This document shows, one piece after another, positions 32,257 to 41,093 of a stretch of 64,000 bases of DNA. Source of the stretch: Actinomyces massiliensis 4401292. Its GTDB lineage: Bacteria > Actinomycetota > Actinomycetes > Actinomycetales > Actinomycetaceae. Position 1 is the stretch's first letter, and each line of letters starts with the position of its first letter. Location: the NCBI RefSeq assembly GCF_000269805.1, contig NZ_JH711481.1, forward strand, positions 432,834 through 496,833. Reading direction: 5' to 3'. The translations under genes were made by a program, and so were the position numbers. The notes under the pieces were generated by a model. It ran no database searches. It saw nothing but the letters and a program-made list of their open reading frames with translations, and was not told the DNA's origin.

Positions 32257-33990
32257 ATGCGCCCAACCGGCCTGGACCGACGAGACCAGCTGCGCAGCGC
32301 CGTCGACGCCATCCTCGCCTCAGAGCGGGACGGCGCCATCACGAGGACCAATGAGACCGCCTCCATCGACTTCAAGGAGGAGGCCGGACGGCGCAACGGC
32401 CCGAATCTCGAGCCGGGAAGCACGGAGAACCCCCATGCCGCCACCAAGCTCGCCAACGAGGTCGCCTGCATGGCGAACTCGCCGGGAGGCGGCGCCCTCA
32501 TCTACGGCGTCGAGGACGGCACCGGCGCGGTCCTGGGAACCGAGCTGAATATTGACTGGCTCTGCCAGCGCATCAACCAGGCGATCGATGTCGCCCCGGA
32601 CATAGAGGAGCGGCGCGTAGGAGGTCAGCGCGTCCTCATCCTGTACGTGGCCGAGTCCCGCGAACCAGTGCCGGACACCTCTGGCCGCCTGCGATGGCGC
32701 GTCGGAGACTCGTGCAAGCCCGTGGATCGCTCCGAGTGGTGGCTCCACCGCGAGCAGGCACGAGAGCACGACTCGATGGCGGACCGCTCCACCCTCACCA
32801 CAGACGCCGTGACCGCTGGCGCCATGGCCCTCGTGCGCACCGACCTCCAGGCCGACGATTCCGAGACGAATGCGGACATCCTGCGCCGGATCGCAGCACT
32901 CCGTTCGGACGGCCACCTCTCGCAGGCGGCGCGTCTGACCCTCACACCGGCACGAGCAACGCTCATCGACCTCACGGTCCTGGACGTCCACGGAGGCGCC
33001 GTCACCAACCGGATCGAGCCCACCCCCTCACTGTCGCTACTCGAGCAGATCGACGACGTCGAGCAAGCTCTGACCGCGCTCAACACCTACTCGACACAGC
33101 CCTCTGACCGATTCGCCCTATCCCCGCAGCGCCTGGTCCCGCAGACGGCGGTGCGCGAGGCGATCCTCAACGGAGTCATTCACCGCGACTGGAATTCGTC
33201 CGAGCCGACCGAGGTCCGCTGGATCTCAATGGACTCCACGCTCGTGGTGCGCAGTCCCGGCGGGTTCACCGGCGGGATCAGCGCCTCGAACGTCCTGAGC
33301 AACCGGCATGCGCGCTACCCCGCACTGGCGGATCTTTTCCGCGCCCTGTCGCTGGTCGAGAAGCAGGGGCTCGGAGTCGACCGCATGTACACGGCCATGA
33401 TTCCCCTCGGACACAGGCCGCCCACCATTGTCGAGGAGGCCGGCCCGCACGTGACGTGCACGCTCGTCGGCGGAGACCCCATCCTGCCAATTGCAGACCT
33501 GTTCAACCAGATCCGTCCGCTGCCTCGACGCCGGGACACACGCGTGGCCGTCATCGTCGATCTCCTCCTGCACTCCCCCTTCACCACGCCGGAGGCTGTC
33601 GCCATGGCCCTGCAGACGGATGTCAAGGGAACGCATGCGGCACTGCGGGCAACTGCGCAGTGCACCGTGGCGGACACCCCGCTCATCGAGAGGTACACCG
33701 CCGATGCCTGGCTTCTGGAGGAAGAGCCGCGCAGGATCGCCATGCCCGCCCGCAAGGCCCCCTGGTTCGCCGACGTCGTCGGGTACGCGTCAACAGATAC
33801 CGATGAGTGCCGGACGACCATCCGCCTGTGGTGCCGCGCCTTCAAGAAGATCAGCACCGGCGACCTCATGCGGCTGACGGGGGTCTCGCGCGGCACTGCG
33901 CAGAAGATCCTAACGACGATGAGCGATCAGCAGGAGCTGCATCGCACCGGCTCGGGTCGAGCCACCTCCTACCAGCTTGCAGGAGCATGA
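32257..33990 (+). CDS. AlbA_2 (Schlafen-like) domain protein with GHKL ATPase region
   Basis: A 577-residue protein; ATG follows GGGGAGAATCAG. The N-terminal part (about residues 30-150) is an AlbA_2/divergent AAA_4 domain: TASIDFKEEAG, ELANEVACMANSPGG-type segment ANEVACMANSPGGGALIYGV and GRLRWRVGDSCKPV. In the middle, AVREAILNGVIHRDWN and VRSPGGFTGG with KQGLGVDRMY match the N, G1 and G2 boxes of the GHKL-like ATP-binding domain of COG2865 proteins. The end (MRLTGVSRGTAQKILTTM) is a winged helix. Such proteins are poorly characterised; some AlbA_2/Schlafen proteins act as nucleases or in phage defence. It is hugged by 93-bp direct repeats. Confidence 0.85.
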   Translation: MRPTGLDRRDQLRSAVDAILASERDGAITRTNETASIDFKEEAGRRNGPNLEPGSTENPHAATKLANEVACMANSPGGGALIYGVEDGTGAVLGTELNIDWLCQRINQAIDVAPDIEERRVGGQRVLILYVAESREPVPDTSGRLRWRVGDSCKPVDRSEWWLHREQAREHDSMADRSTLTTDAVTAGAMALVRTDLQADDSETNADILRRIAALRSDGHLSQAARLTLTPARATLIDLTVLDVHGGAVTNRIEPTPSLSLLEQIDDVEQALTALNTYSTQPSDRFALSPQRLVPQTAVREAILNGVIHRDWNSSEPTEVRWISMDSTLVVRSPGGFTGGISASNVLSNRHARYPALADLFRALSLVEKQGLGVDRMYTAMIPLGHRPPTIVEEAGPHVTCTLVGGDPILPIADLFNQIRPLPRRRDTRVAVIVDLLLHSPFTTPEAVAMALQTDVKGTHAALRATAQCTVADTPLIERYTADAWLLEEEPRRIAMPARKAPWFADVVGYASTDTDECRTTIRLWCRAFKKISTGDLMRLTGVSRGTAQKILTTMSDQQELHRTGSGRATSYQLAGA

Positions 33991-33995
33991 GACGT

Positions 33996-34088
33996 GCAGG
34001 GCCCGCCGACCGGAAATCATCATGGATCCGCCCATATCGCAAAACCGTGTTGATTTAGCGCCCCCCTAAATCAACATTCGGCGAGATC
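33996..34088 (+). repeat. 93-bp direct repeat, right copy
   Basis: Second copy of 32150-32242, beginning 6 bases after the AlbA_2 gene stop codon. The 11-bp stem lies at 34048-34058 and 34066-34076. Its last 7 bases merge into the 67-bp palindrome at 34082. Confidence 0.85.
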
Positions 34089-34148
34089 GACTTTTTGGGA
34101 CGAGATCGACGGTGTCACCGTCGATCTCGTCCCAAAAAGTCGATCTCG
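34082..34148. repeat. 67-bp palindrome (33-1-33), copy 2, perfect
   Basis: 34082-34114 and 34116-34148 are exact reverse complements around one T. The arm starts CGAGATCGACTTTTTGGGAC. As a terminator it would have an unusual stem of 33 pairs with internal T5/A5 tracts. It lies between two convergent genes. Confidence 0.9.
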
Positions 34149-34208
34149 AGGTGGGCCCACCAGGCGCGCGCCAGACGCACGACAGGCCACGACAGGCCAG
34201 GCGCGGAC

Positions 34209-35000
34209 TTACCTGAGGAAGCTCCAAATGATGAAGAACAGGAGAAGGATGAGCCACCCGAAGTAGGAGCCGGATTTGTTCTTCTCGGGAGGCCTGGCGA
34301 ACTGCGGGGGTCGAACACCGGCCTGGCCGCCCCGAACACCCTGACCGTAAGACCCCACCGGCGCATACGGGTTGGCACCCGCGGGCGTCACCGGCCAGGC
34401 GGGAGCGCCCGACCACTGCGGCCCGCGACCGTAGGCGGCCGACCGACCTGGGGCACTTCCGTAGGGCGTCTGCGGTACCGGTCCGCGACCGTAGGCGGCC
34501 GACCGACCCGATGCACTTCCGTAAGGCATCTGCGGCGAGGGCATGCGCGGCTGCGCGGGAGAGCCTTGCTGCATACGGGAGCTCCGCTGACGTCGACCGG
34601 ACCCGTACCCGGACCCATACCCAGCCTGCGGCTGTCCACCGGCGAAGCGCCCATAGCCCGACGACGAGGCGGCCTTCTGCGGCTTCCGAGGAGTTCCGCG
34701 CCGCATGGCGCGCAACTGCTCCTCCGCCCGGGCGCGCAGCGCAGCCGTCGGATCGGAGTGCGCCCCGCCGTCAGGACTCTTCCCATAGCCGCGCGAGGAT
34801 TCGCCCGCCTGCGCCCGATGGTCGGAGGACTCGGAAGACTCATAAGACTCATTGAGTATCGAGACGTCGAACAGCGGTGAGCCCATGAGCGGATCGCCCA
34901 GCACGGAGCCGAAAGGGGCTTCACCGATACCCGGATCACCGGGCTCCCAGCCTATGGGCGCCCAGGAGTCAACATCTGCGTGAGCTGTCGGTGTGGCCAT
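34209..35000 (-). CDS. Tail-anchored Gly/Tyr/Pro-rich protein of unknown function
   Basis: A 263-residue protein with ATG at 35000. The N terminus is acidic (WEPGDPGIGEAPFGSVLGDP), then Ser-rich, then a Gln/Gly/Tyr/Pro-rich middle with two clear repeats: YGSASGRSAAYGRGPVPQ and YGSAPGRSAAYGRGP. It ends in a single membrane helix, GSYFGWLILLLFFIIWSFLR, with the C terminus at its end, so it is probably a tail-anchored cytoplasmic membrane protein. The composition suggests disorder. I do not recognise a family and would not assign a function. No partner gene is adjacent; repeat arrays lie at both ends. Confidence 0.72.
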   Translation of the reverse strand: MATPTAHADVDSWAPIGWEPGDPGIGEAPFGSVLGDPLMGSPLFDVSILNESYESSESSDHRAQAGESSRGYGKSPDGGAHSDPTAALRARAEEQLRAMRRGTPRKPQKAASSSGYGRFAGGQPQAGYGSGYGSGRRQRSSRMQQGSPAQPRMPSPQMPYGSASGRSAAYGRGPVPQTPYGSAPGRSAAYGRGPQWSGAPAWPVTPAGANPYAPVGSYGQGVRGGQAGVRPPQFARPPEKNKSGSYFGWLILLLFFIIWSFLR

Positions 35001-35020
35001 AGGACCAGGATCTCATACGC

Positions 35021-35086
35021 CGAGATCGGTCCGCTTCCGCGTCGAAATCGGTCCAGATCCGCCTCGAGATCGGTCCGGTTCTGTGT
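35021..35086. repeat. 22-bp tandem repeat array (three units)
   Basis: Units at 35021, 35043 and 35065 (CGAGATCGGTCCGCTTCCGC type; the second has CGAAATCGG), exact 22-base period. They begin 21 bases upstream of the start codon of the tail-anchored protein gene, on whose promoter they may sit. Confidence 0.85.
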
Positions 35087-35574
35087 CGTGATTGTGGTGT
35101 GTCAGGACATCTGAGGCAGGGTGCGTACTCGACTTCGGGTGGTGGTTCCCGGTGGGGTGCTCCTCGGGGGACTCGACGGCGAGGTCGAGGATCCCGGTGC
35201 CCGCGTGTACCTGGGGCGATCGTCACCGCATTTGCTCAGCATGAAGAACCTTGTCCTGATGCCCGTGCCTGCCGGGGGCGGCGGGTGTTGCACACTCGCG
35301 TGCGCTCTGCATCGGTGGGAACCGCGTAATCATGCGGAACAGCAAAGTCAGTAGCGGTCATGGTCGGGCTCCCATGTGCGCAGATCCCCCTCACCGCACA
35401 TGGGAGCCCGACCACCAGACACCACGCCCACCAGAAAAGCCTGTCATTCCAACAAAAACCAGCCGCCGTCCTGCAGGGACCCCGGTCTCCCATGTGCAAC
35501 ACCAACGACAACCACACCCACCAGGCACACCACACCCCACACAACCAACCCACCACAAACTCCAACCGGAACCG
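35087..35574. other. Non-coding region with a perfect 20-bp stem
   Basis: 488 bases with no coding sequence that I trust. At 35361-35380 and 35395-35414 there is a perfect 20-bp inverted repeat (arm TGGTCGGGCTCCCATGTGCG) with a 14-base loop; TCCCATGTGC occurs again at 35488-35497. The 3' part (35500-35570) is A/C-rich with many CACACC and CCAACC runs. The role is unknown. Confidence 0.6.
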
Positions 35575-35720
35575 GACCGATCTCGGCACGGAGTACGACC
35601 GATCTCGGCACGGAGTACGACCGATCTCGGTGCGGAACTCGACCGATCTCGGCACGGAGTGCAACTGATTTCGGCGCGGAACCGGACCGATCTCGGTGCG
35701 GAATACGACCGATCTCGAGA
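35575..35720. repeat. 22-bp tandem repeat array (about 6.6 units, reverse orientation)
   Basis: The longest array in the window: units begin at 35575, 35597, 35619, 35641, 35663, 35685 and 35707. The first two are identical (GACCGATCTCGGCACGGAGT plus AC); the fifth has drifted (AACTGATTTCGG). It ends about 60 bases before the csoR promoter. Confidence 0.88.
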
Positions 35721-35778
35721 AATAGAATGAGGTACTCGCAGGCACCGCACCAGACGGACCGCCCTCATTGACTCCCAA

Positions 35779-35807
35779 TTGACTCCCATACCCCCTAGGG
35801 GTACTGT
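35779..35807 (+). promoter_or_regulatory. csoR promoter with CsoR operator
   Basis: TTGACT (35779-35784) and TACTGT (35802-35807) are spaced 17 bases. Between them lies ATACCCCCTAGGGGTA (35788-35803), the G/C-tract palindrome bound by CsoR repressors in actinobacteria. Apo-CsoR would block RNA polymerase; Cu(I) binding releases it. Confidence 0.85.
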
Positions 35808-35846
35808 CGAGCGCACTCCGCCAGACCGAGGAGGAAACGAGAGCGA

Positions 35847-36128
35847 ATGGCCGGCTACACGGGCACCAAGGACGACTACCTCAAACGGCTGCGCCGCATT
35901 GAGGGCCAAATCCGCGGCATCTCCCGTATGGTCGAGCAGGACACCTACTGCATCGACGTCCTCACCCAGGTCGCAGCGGCCACCAAGGCTCTGCAGGCCG
36001 TCAGCCTGGGACTGCTCGAGGACCACATGAGCCACTGCGTCATCCACGCCGCCCAGTCCTCCGACGCCGAGGGCCGGGCCAAGATCCGCGAGGCCTCCGA
36101 CGCGATCGCCCGCCTCATACGGTCCTGA
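35847..36128 (+). CDS. csoR: CsoR family copper-sensing repressor
   Basis: A 93-residue all-helical repressor. It has LKRLRRIEGQIRGISRMVE, the DNA-binding face, and the Cu(I) ligands Cys35 (TYCIDVL), His60 and Cys64 (LLEDHMSHCV), the C-H-C set that marks true copper sensors. The start at 35847 follows GAGGAAACGAGAGCG. It is first in csoR-copZ and lies under its own operator at 35788. Copper excess should derepress it along with the chaperone and probably the P-type ATPase downstream. Confidence 0.95.
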   Translation: MAGYTGTKDDYLKRLRRIEGQIRGISRMVEQDTYCIDVLTQVAAATKALQAVSLGLLEDHMSHCVIHAAQSSDAEGRAKIREASDAIARLIRS

Positions 36129-36152
36129 ACGCACAATCGAAGGAGCACCGCC

Positions 36153-36416
36153 ATGTCCGAGTTCACCGCCGACGGCACCGACCGCACCACCACCCTCAAG
36201 CTCTCGGGCCTGACCTGCGACCACTGCGTCGCCCATGTCACCGAGGAGCTCAAGAACCTCGACGGCGTCAAGAACGTCTCGGTCGTCCTCAACAAGGGCG
36301 GCCAGTCGGTGGCCTTCGTCGTCTCCGACGTCGTCCTGGACGATGCCGCCCTGGCCGCGGCCATCGATGAGGCCGGCGACTACACCCTCAACGCCGTCGA
36401 GCGCGACATAGCCTGA
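36153..36416 (+). CDS. copZ: Copper chaperone, heavy-metal-associated domain protein
   Basis: An 87-residue single HMA domain. The metal site is LTCDHCVAHV with Cys22 and Cys25; the ferredoxin-like fold follows (GVKNVSVVLNKGGQSVAFVV). ATG after CGAAGGAGCACCGCC. It should carry Cu(I) in the cytoplasm and pass it to CopA. It lies 24 bases behind csoR. Confidence 0.93.
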   Translation: MSEFTADGTDRTTTLKLSGLTCDHCVAHVTEELKNLDGVKNVSVVLNKGGQSVAFVVSDVVLDDAALAAAIDEAGDYTLNAVERDIA

Positions 36417-36444
36417 CCGGGCCGATCAACCAGCCGTCCGACGA

Positions 36445-36480
36445 CGGGCCGGTCGCGGCGCATGCGGCGCGACCGGCCCG
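36445..36480 (+). terminator. Intrinsic terminator-like hairpin after copZ
   Basis: CGGGCCGGTCGC (36445-36456) pairs with GCGACCGGCCCG (36469-36480), a 12-bp GC-rich stem with a 12-base loop, followed by TCTTTCC. It would end or attenuate the csoR-copZ transcript before copA. Confidence 0.75.
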
Positions 36481-36537
36481 TCTTTCCGCCCGGGTGCGCC
36501 CGGGGTCCAGCACTTGAGTCCAGGAGTCCGATCCGCC

Positions 36538-39500
36538 ATGAGTCATTCCAGCGGCTCACCCCTCACCGACGCCAGCGCCTCCGTACGCGCCGCGCGCACC
36601 ATCGACCTGGCCGTGGAGGGCATGACCTGCGCGTCCTGCGTGGCGCGCGTGGAGAAGAAACTGTCCAGGCTCGACGGCGTGAGCGCCAGCGTCAATCTCG
36701 CCACCGAGTCCGCCCGCGTCACGGCGCCCGCCGGCATCTCCGACGACGATCTGCTGGCCGCCGTCGCCCGCGCAGGCTACACGGCCCGGCTCAAGAGCGG
36801 ACTGGCGCCTGCCGCGCCCACTGCAACGTCGAGTCCCTCAATCCGGGAGGCCGCAGCGCACAAGCTCGACAAGGCCGCAGCAAGCCCGGCCGCAGAAACC
36901 ACAGCCGCAGACCCGGCAGTCCCAACCGCCTCCAATAGCACCGCCTCGCCACTGGCCAACAGCGCCGACAGCCCTCAAGGCCCAGCCGGCGCCGAGCCGG
37001 CCCGAGCCCCGCTCGCTCTGAGCACCCGAAGCACCCAGAACACCCAGAACACCACGGCCTCCCCCGCCCTCGAGCCCGCAGCTCCGGCAGACCCAGCAGC
37101 CCCGGCAGACCCAGCGGCTCCGACCGCCCAAGCCGCCCCGGCAGCCCCGGCCGCCCCGCGCATCGGGGACTCTCAGCTCGCCCGGGCCGCCGACCTGCGC
37201 CTTCGCCTCGTCTATAGCCTCGTCCTGTCCGTCCCGGTCATGGCGATCTCCATGATCCCGGCCCTCCAGCTGCCGGGTTGGCAGTGGACCGTCGCCCTCA
37301 TGGCGCTGCCGGTGGCGACTTGGGGCGCCTGGCCCTTCCACCGGGCCGCGGCCCGCGGCCTGCGCCACGGCGCTTTCACCATGGACACGCTCGTGTCGCT
37401 CGGCGTTGTCGCCGCCGTCGGCTGGAGCCTGTGGGCGCTCATCTGGGGCGGCGCCGGGGAGATCGGCGCACGCATGACCATGGAGTTCCTGCCGCGATAT
37501 CAAGGATATCAGGGCCACCAGGGACATGCGGCGCACATGTACTTCGAGTCGGCCGCCTGGGTCACCACCTTCCTCCTGGCCGGACGCTACGCCGAGGCGC
37601 GCGCCCGCTACCGCTCCGGCGATGCCCTGCGCGCTCTGCTCGAACTGGGCGCCAAGGAAGCCACTCGGGTGCGTCTGACCTCGCCGTCGGGCTCCACGGC
37701 CGCGATCGATGTCCTGGACGACGACGGCGCCCCCCGCGCCGACGCCGCCCGCACCGAGGAGCGCGTGCCGGTCGATGCCCTCCAGCCGGGCGACCTGCTG
37801 GCCGTGCGTCCCGGGGAGAAGATCGCCACCGACGGGGTGGTCGTCGAGGGCCGCTCCGCCGTGGACGCCTCCATGCTCACCGGCGAGTCGGTGCCCGTCG
37901 AGGTCGGGATCAGCGACGCCGTCACCGGCGGCTGCGTGAACACATTCGGGTCGCTGCTGGTGCGGGCCACCGCCGTCGGGGCGGGCACGACCCTGGCCCG
38001 CATCGGGGCGATGGTCACGGCCGCCCAAGCCGGCAAGGCCCCGGTGCAGCGCCTGGCCGACCGCATCTCCGGCGTATTCGTCCCGGCCGTGCTCATCGTG
38101 TCGGCCATGACTCTCGCTGTATGGCTGGGGCTCGGCTATCCGGCGCAGCAGGCCCTGACGGCGGCCGTCGCCGTGCTCGTCATCGCCTGCCCGTGCGCGC
38201 TGGGTCTGGCCACGCCTACCGCCCTGCTGGTGGGCTCGGGGCGCGCGGCCAGGCTCGGTGTCGTCATCAAGGGACCCGAGGTGCTGGAGTCCAGCCGCGC
38301 CCTGGACACGATCGTGCTGGACAAGACCGGCACGGTCACCCGGGGGCGCATGAGTCTGGAACTGGCCGACGACGACGCCATCACGGTAGCGGGAGGCCCT
38401 GACAGTCCAAGCAACCGTGAAAACCTTGGCGGCCCTGACGGCGCTGACAGTCCTGGCAGCGGCAATGACGGTAACGGCCCTGATGGCGTTGACGGCGCTG
38501 GTAGCACTGCTAGCACCGACCGCTTCGAGGCGCTGCGCCTGGCGGGCGCGCTCGAGGCGGCCAGCGAGCATCCGGTGGCCGCCGCCATCGCTCAGGCCGC
38601 TCGCGCCGCCGCAACAGAAGGCACCACGAGGGCTGACATCACTGATGATGCTGGCAACCCTGACAACGCGGATAACGCTGCCAACGCCGATAACCCTGAC
38701 AACCCCAACAAGCCCGGCAACCCTGACAACACTGACATTGCTGACATCCCTGATATCCCCAGCATCCCCGACATCGCTGCCGGCACGACCGGCACCGGGT
38801 CTGCGTCAGCGTCAGCAACGGTGACTGCGACAGCATCTGCCCACCTGCCCCATGTGGAGGACTTCGCCAACCATGAGGGCCGGGGCGTGACCGGCCGCGT
38901 GGAGGGCCGTGAGGTCGCCGTCGGTCGTCCGACCTGGATCGCCGAGCGCGGGATCGCCATCCCCGATTCGCTCAATGACGCCGTGGCGACCGCCCAGGCG
39001 TCGGGCGCCACCGCCGTCGTGCTCGCGGCCGCTCCGCACCCCGGCGAGCGCGAAGGCGTTGGGGCGAACGGTGAGAGCGGAGCTCTGCGCGCGCTCGCCG
39101 TGCTGGTGGTGCGCGACACTGTGCGCCCGAGCTCGCGCGCCGCGATCGCCGACCTGCGCGCGCTAGGGGTGCGGCCGATTCTGCTCACCGGCGACAACGC
39201 CCGCGCTGCGGCGCACGTGGCGGCCGAGGTCGGGATCGCAGCCGAGGACGTGCGCGCCGACGTCCTGCCGGGCGACAAGCGCGACGTGGTCGCCGAACTG
39301 CAGGAGCGCGGGCACGTCGTCGGCATGGTCGGCGACGGCGTCAACGACGCGGCGGCCCTGGCGCAGGCGGGTGCTCGCGGCCTCGGCTTCGCCATGGGGT
39401 CGGGCGCCGATGCGGCTATAGAGACTGCTGACATCACGCTCGTGCGCACCGATCTGGATGCGGTGGCGGCGGCGATCCGCATCAGCCGGGCGACGCTGCG

Positions 39501-39663
39501 CATCATCAGGCAGAACCTGTTCTGGGCCTTCGCCTACAACGTGGCGGCGATCCCGCTGGCGGCGGCCGGTCTGCTCAACCCCATGATCGCCGGCGCCGCC
39601 ATGGCGGCCTCCAGCGTCATCGTGGTGACCAACTCCCTGCGCCTGCGCCGAGCCGGCGCGTAG
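36538..39663 (+). CDS. copA: Copper-translocating P1B-type ATPase with long low-complexity inserts
   Basis: A 1041-residue Cu(I) exporter, well above the 750-850 usual in the family. ATG 36538 has AGGAG 11 bases upstream. Parts in order: HMA domain with GMTCASC (Cys31, Cys34), a 115-residue Ala/Pro/Asp linker, TM helices, the actuator TGES (MLTGESVPVE), the CPC metal site in IACPCALGLATP (about residue 550), phosphorylation DKTGT (about 596), a nucleotide domain with an HP-type EHPVAAAI, then TGDN and GDGVNDAAAL (about 931). The N domain holds two inserts: one Gly/Asp/Ser-rich (38403-38517) and one of PDN/ADN/PDI repeats (38626-38845). Both are in frame and lie in loops. It should be copper-regulated. 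Confidence 0.94.
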   Translation: MSHSSGSPLTDASASVRAARTIDLAVEGMTCASCVARVEKKLSRLDGVSASVNLATESARVTAPAGISDDDLLAAVARAGYTARLKSGLAPAAPTATSSPSIREAAAHKLDKAAASPAAETTAADPAVPTASNSTASPLANSADSPQGPAGAEPARAPLALSTRSTQNTQNTTASPALEPAAPADPAAPADPAAPTAQAAPAAPAAPRIGDSQLARAADLRLRLVYSLVLSVPVMAISMIPALQLPGWQWTVALMALPVATWGAWPFHRAAARGLRHGAFTMDTLVSLGVVAAVGWSLWALIWGGAGEIGARMTMEFLPRYQGYQGHQGHAAHMYFESAAWVTTFLLAGRYAEARARYRSGDALRALLELGAKEATRVRLTSPSGSTAAIDVLDDDGAPRADAARTEERVPVDALQPGDLLAVRPGEKIATDGVVVEGRSAVDASMLTGESVPVEVGISDAVTGGCVNTFGSLLVRATAVGAGTTLARIGAMVTAAQAGKAPVQRLADRISGVFVPAVLIVSAMTLAVWLGLGYPAQQALTAAVAVLVIACPCALGLATPTALLVGSGRAARLGVVIKGPEVLESSRALDTIVLDKTGTVTRGRMSLELADDDAITVAGGPDSPSNRENLGGPDGADSPGSGNDGNGPDGVDGAGSTASTDRFEALRLAGALEAASEHPVAAAIAQAARAAATEGTTRADITDDAGNPDNADNAANADNPDNPNKPGNPDNTDIADIPDIPSIPDIAAGTTGTGSASASATVTATASAHLPHVEDFANHEGRGVTGRVEGREVAVGRPTWIAERGIAIPDSLNDAVATAQASGATAVVLAAAPHPGEREGVGANGESGALRALAVLVVRDTVRPSSRAAIADLRALGVRPILLTGDNARAAAHVAAEVGIAAEDVRADVLPGDKRDVVAELQERGHVVGMVGDGVNDAAALAQAGARGLGFAMGSGADAAIETADITLVRTDLDAVAAAIRISRATLRIIRQNLFWAFAYNVAAIPLAAAGLLNPMIAGAAMAASSVIVVTNSLRLRRAGA

Positions 39664-39683
39664 CCGCACCGCGCCCCTTTCGC

Positions 39684-39760
39684 CGAGATCGGTCCGCTTC
39701 CGGCTCGAGATCGGTCGCACTCCGCACCGAGATCGGTCCACCTCCGCCTCGAGATCGGTC
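39684..39760. repeat. 22-bp tandem repeat array (3.5 units) after copA
   Basis: Units at 39684, 39706, 39728 and 39750, exact 22-base period. Together with the end of copA (39642-39664) this block is repeated at 41166-41328, on the far side of the DUF4143 ATPase gene. Confidence 0.85.
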
Positions 39761-39840
39761 GCACGCGTGAGGATGAGCCCGCATCGTCAGCCGCCCAGGC
39801 ACAGACCGACTCAGACAGCAGATCTCACGCCCTGCAGCCG

Positions 39841-41082
39841 TCACTGCTCCGCCGCAAGCAGCCACTCCACGAGATTGCGATGCTCAACGCCGTCGTGGCC
39901 AAAGCTGAGCGGGTCGAGGCTGAGAACGAGCTTCGGATGGTTATCAGAGATGGCGAGAAGGGCGCCGAACTCACGGCGCCGCGTCTCCTCACTGGCAAGG
40001 AGGTAGCTGACCTGGACGTAGAGCATCTTTGTATCGCGGCGGGCGACGAAATCGACCTCCTGAGCGCCGGCACGCCCGACACCGACCGTCCATCCCCTGC
40101 TAGTGAGCTCGTTGTAAACAATGTTCTCCAGAACAAGTTCGATCGCTGTGGAGTTGGACAGACCCATCGCCTCCCGCAAGCCGTGGTCCACCACGTAGTA
40201 CTTCTCCTCAACAGCGAGGATTCTCTTGGAGGTGAGGTCGTGGCGCGGGACGCGGCTGAGGAGGAAGGCCTCCGTGCAGTACGTGAGGTAGTTGAGCACG
40301 GTATCGACACTGACGGTGCGGCGCTCGCTGCGCAGGAACCGACTGAGCGAGTTGGCGGAGAAGGTGCGTCCGATATTCGCCAGGCAGTACGTGACAATGC
40401 GGTGGAAAAGGTCCACGTCCCTGATTTGGTGGTACTGAATCACATCCCGCACGAGGGCCGAGTCGTAGACGCTGCGGAGATAGGTCATGGACGCCTCCCG
40501 TCCGCCGCGGAAGTACCGCAGGCCCGGAAAGCCCCCAAGGGCAAGGTAGTCCTGGAAAAACTCCTGGTCCGACGCCGACGCCCTTTCCGAGGCGGTGAGG
40601 TCGAGACGACGCAGTGCCCGATACTCGGCGAAGGCGAGCGGCTGAATGTGAATCTCGACGTACCGGCCGGCGAGGTGAGTGGCTAGGTCCCCGGAGAGCA
40701 TCCGGGAGTTGGACCCTGTGAGGTAGATATCGCAGTCCCAATCCACCCGCAACGTATTGACGACTCGCTCCCAGCCCGGAACCTGCTGTACCTCGTCGAG
40801 GAAGAAGTAGGCACGCGCAGCGCGGTCAGGCGCCTGGGCAGTGAGGTGGTCGAGCAGCTGCTCGGGAGTGCGGATGGCCAGGCCGACGGCGGACTCGAGG
40901 TTGAGCCGGACCGTCTGGGCTCGTGGATGGTCCTGGCAGATCTTCTGAGCGATAAGGTCGAGGATGGTGGACTTTCCGCTGCGGCGCACTCCGGTGAGGA
41001 CCTTGATGACAGGGGTGTCGGCGTATGGCGTGATGCGGTCGGTGTAGCGAGGGCGAGGAACAATCTGGTCGGACTCGGGCAT
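39841..41082 (-). CDS. AAA ATPase with DUF4143 (PD-(D/E)XK-like) C-terminal domain
   Basis: A 413-residue protein; ATG 41082 has GGGAGG 5 bases upstream on its strand. An upstream in-frame ATG at 41142 has no such site. The AAA part has VLTGVRRSGKSTILDLIAQ (Walker A) and ARAYFFLDEVQQVPGW (Walker B) and YLTGSNSRMLSGDLATHLAG. The C-terminal DUF4143 domain has NIVYNELTSRGW and EVDFVARRDTKMLYVQVSY, where the last position of the nuclease-like D-Q/ExK triad is not Lys. Such proteins are common, mobile and of unknown role. It lies opposite to its neighbours and is flanked by duplicated copA-end sequence. Confidence 0.87.
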   Translation of the reverse strand: MPESDQIVPRPRYTDRITPYADTPVIKVLTGVRRSGKSTILDLIAQKICQDHPRAQTVRLNLESAVGLAIRTPEQLLDHLTAQAPDRAARAYFFLDEVQQVPGWERVVNTLRVDWDCDIYLTGSNSRMLSGDLATHLAGRYVEIHIQPLAFAEYRALRRLDLTASERASASDQEFFQDYLALGGFPGLRYFRGGREASMTYLRSVYDSALVRDVIQYHQIRDVDLFHRIVTYCLANIGRTFSANSLSRFLRSERRTVSVDTVLNYLTYCTEAFLLSRVPRHDLTSKRILAVEEKYYVVDHGLREAMGLSNSTAIELVLENIVYNELTSRGWTVGVGRAGAQEVDFVARRDTKMLYVQVSYLLASEETRRREFGALLAISDNHPKLVLSLDPLSFGHDGVEHRNLVEWLLAAEQ

Positions 41083-41093
41083 GGCATCCTCCC

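Noticed and set aside
35575-35720. Possible CRISPR array (regular repeats)
   Set aside because: The period is 22 bases with only about 9 variable bases between constant cores; CRISPR needs repeats of 23 or more and spacers of about 30. No cas genes are present.
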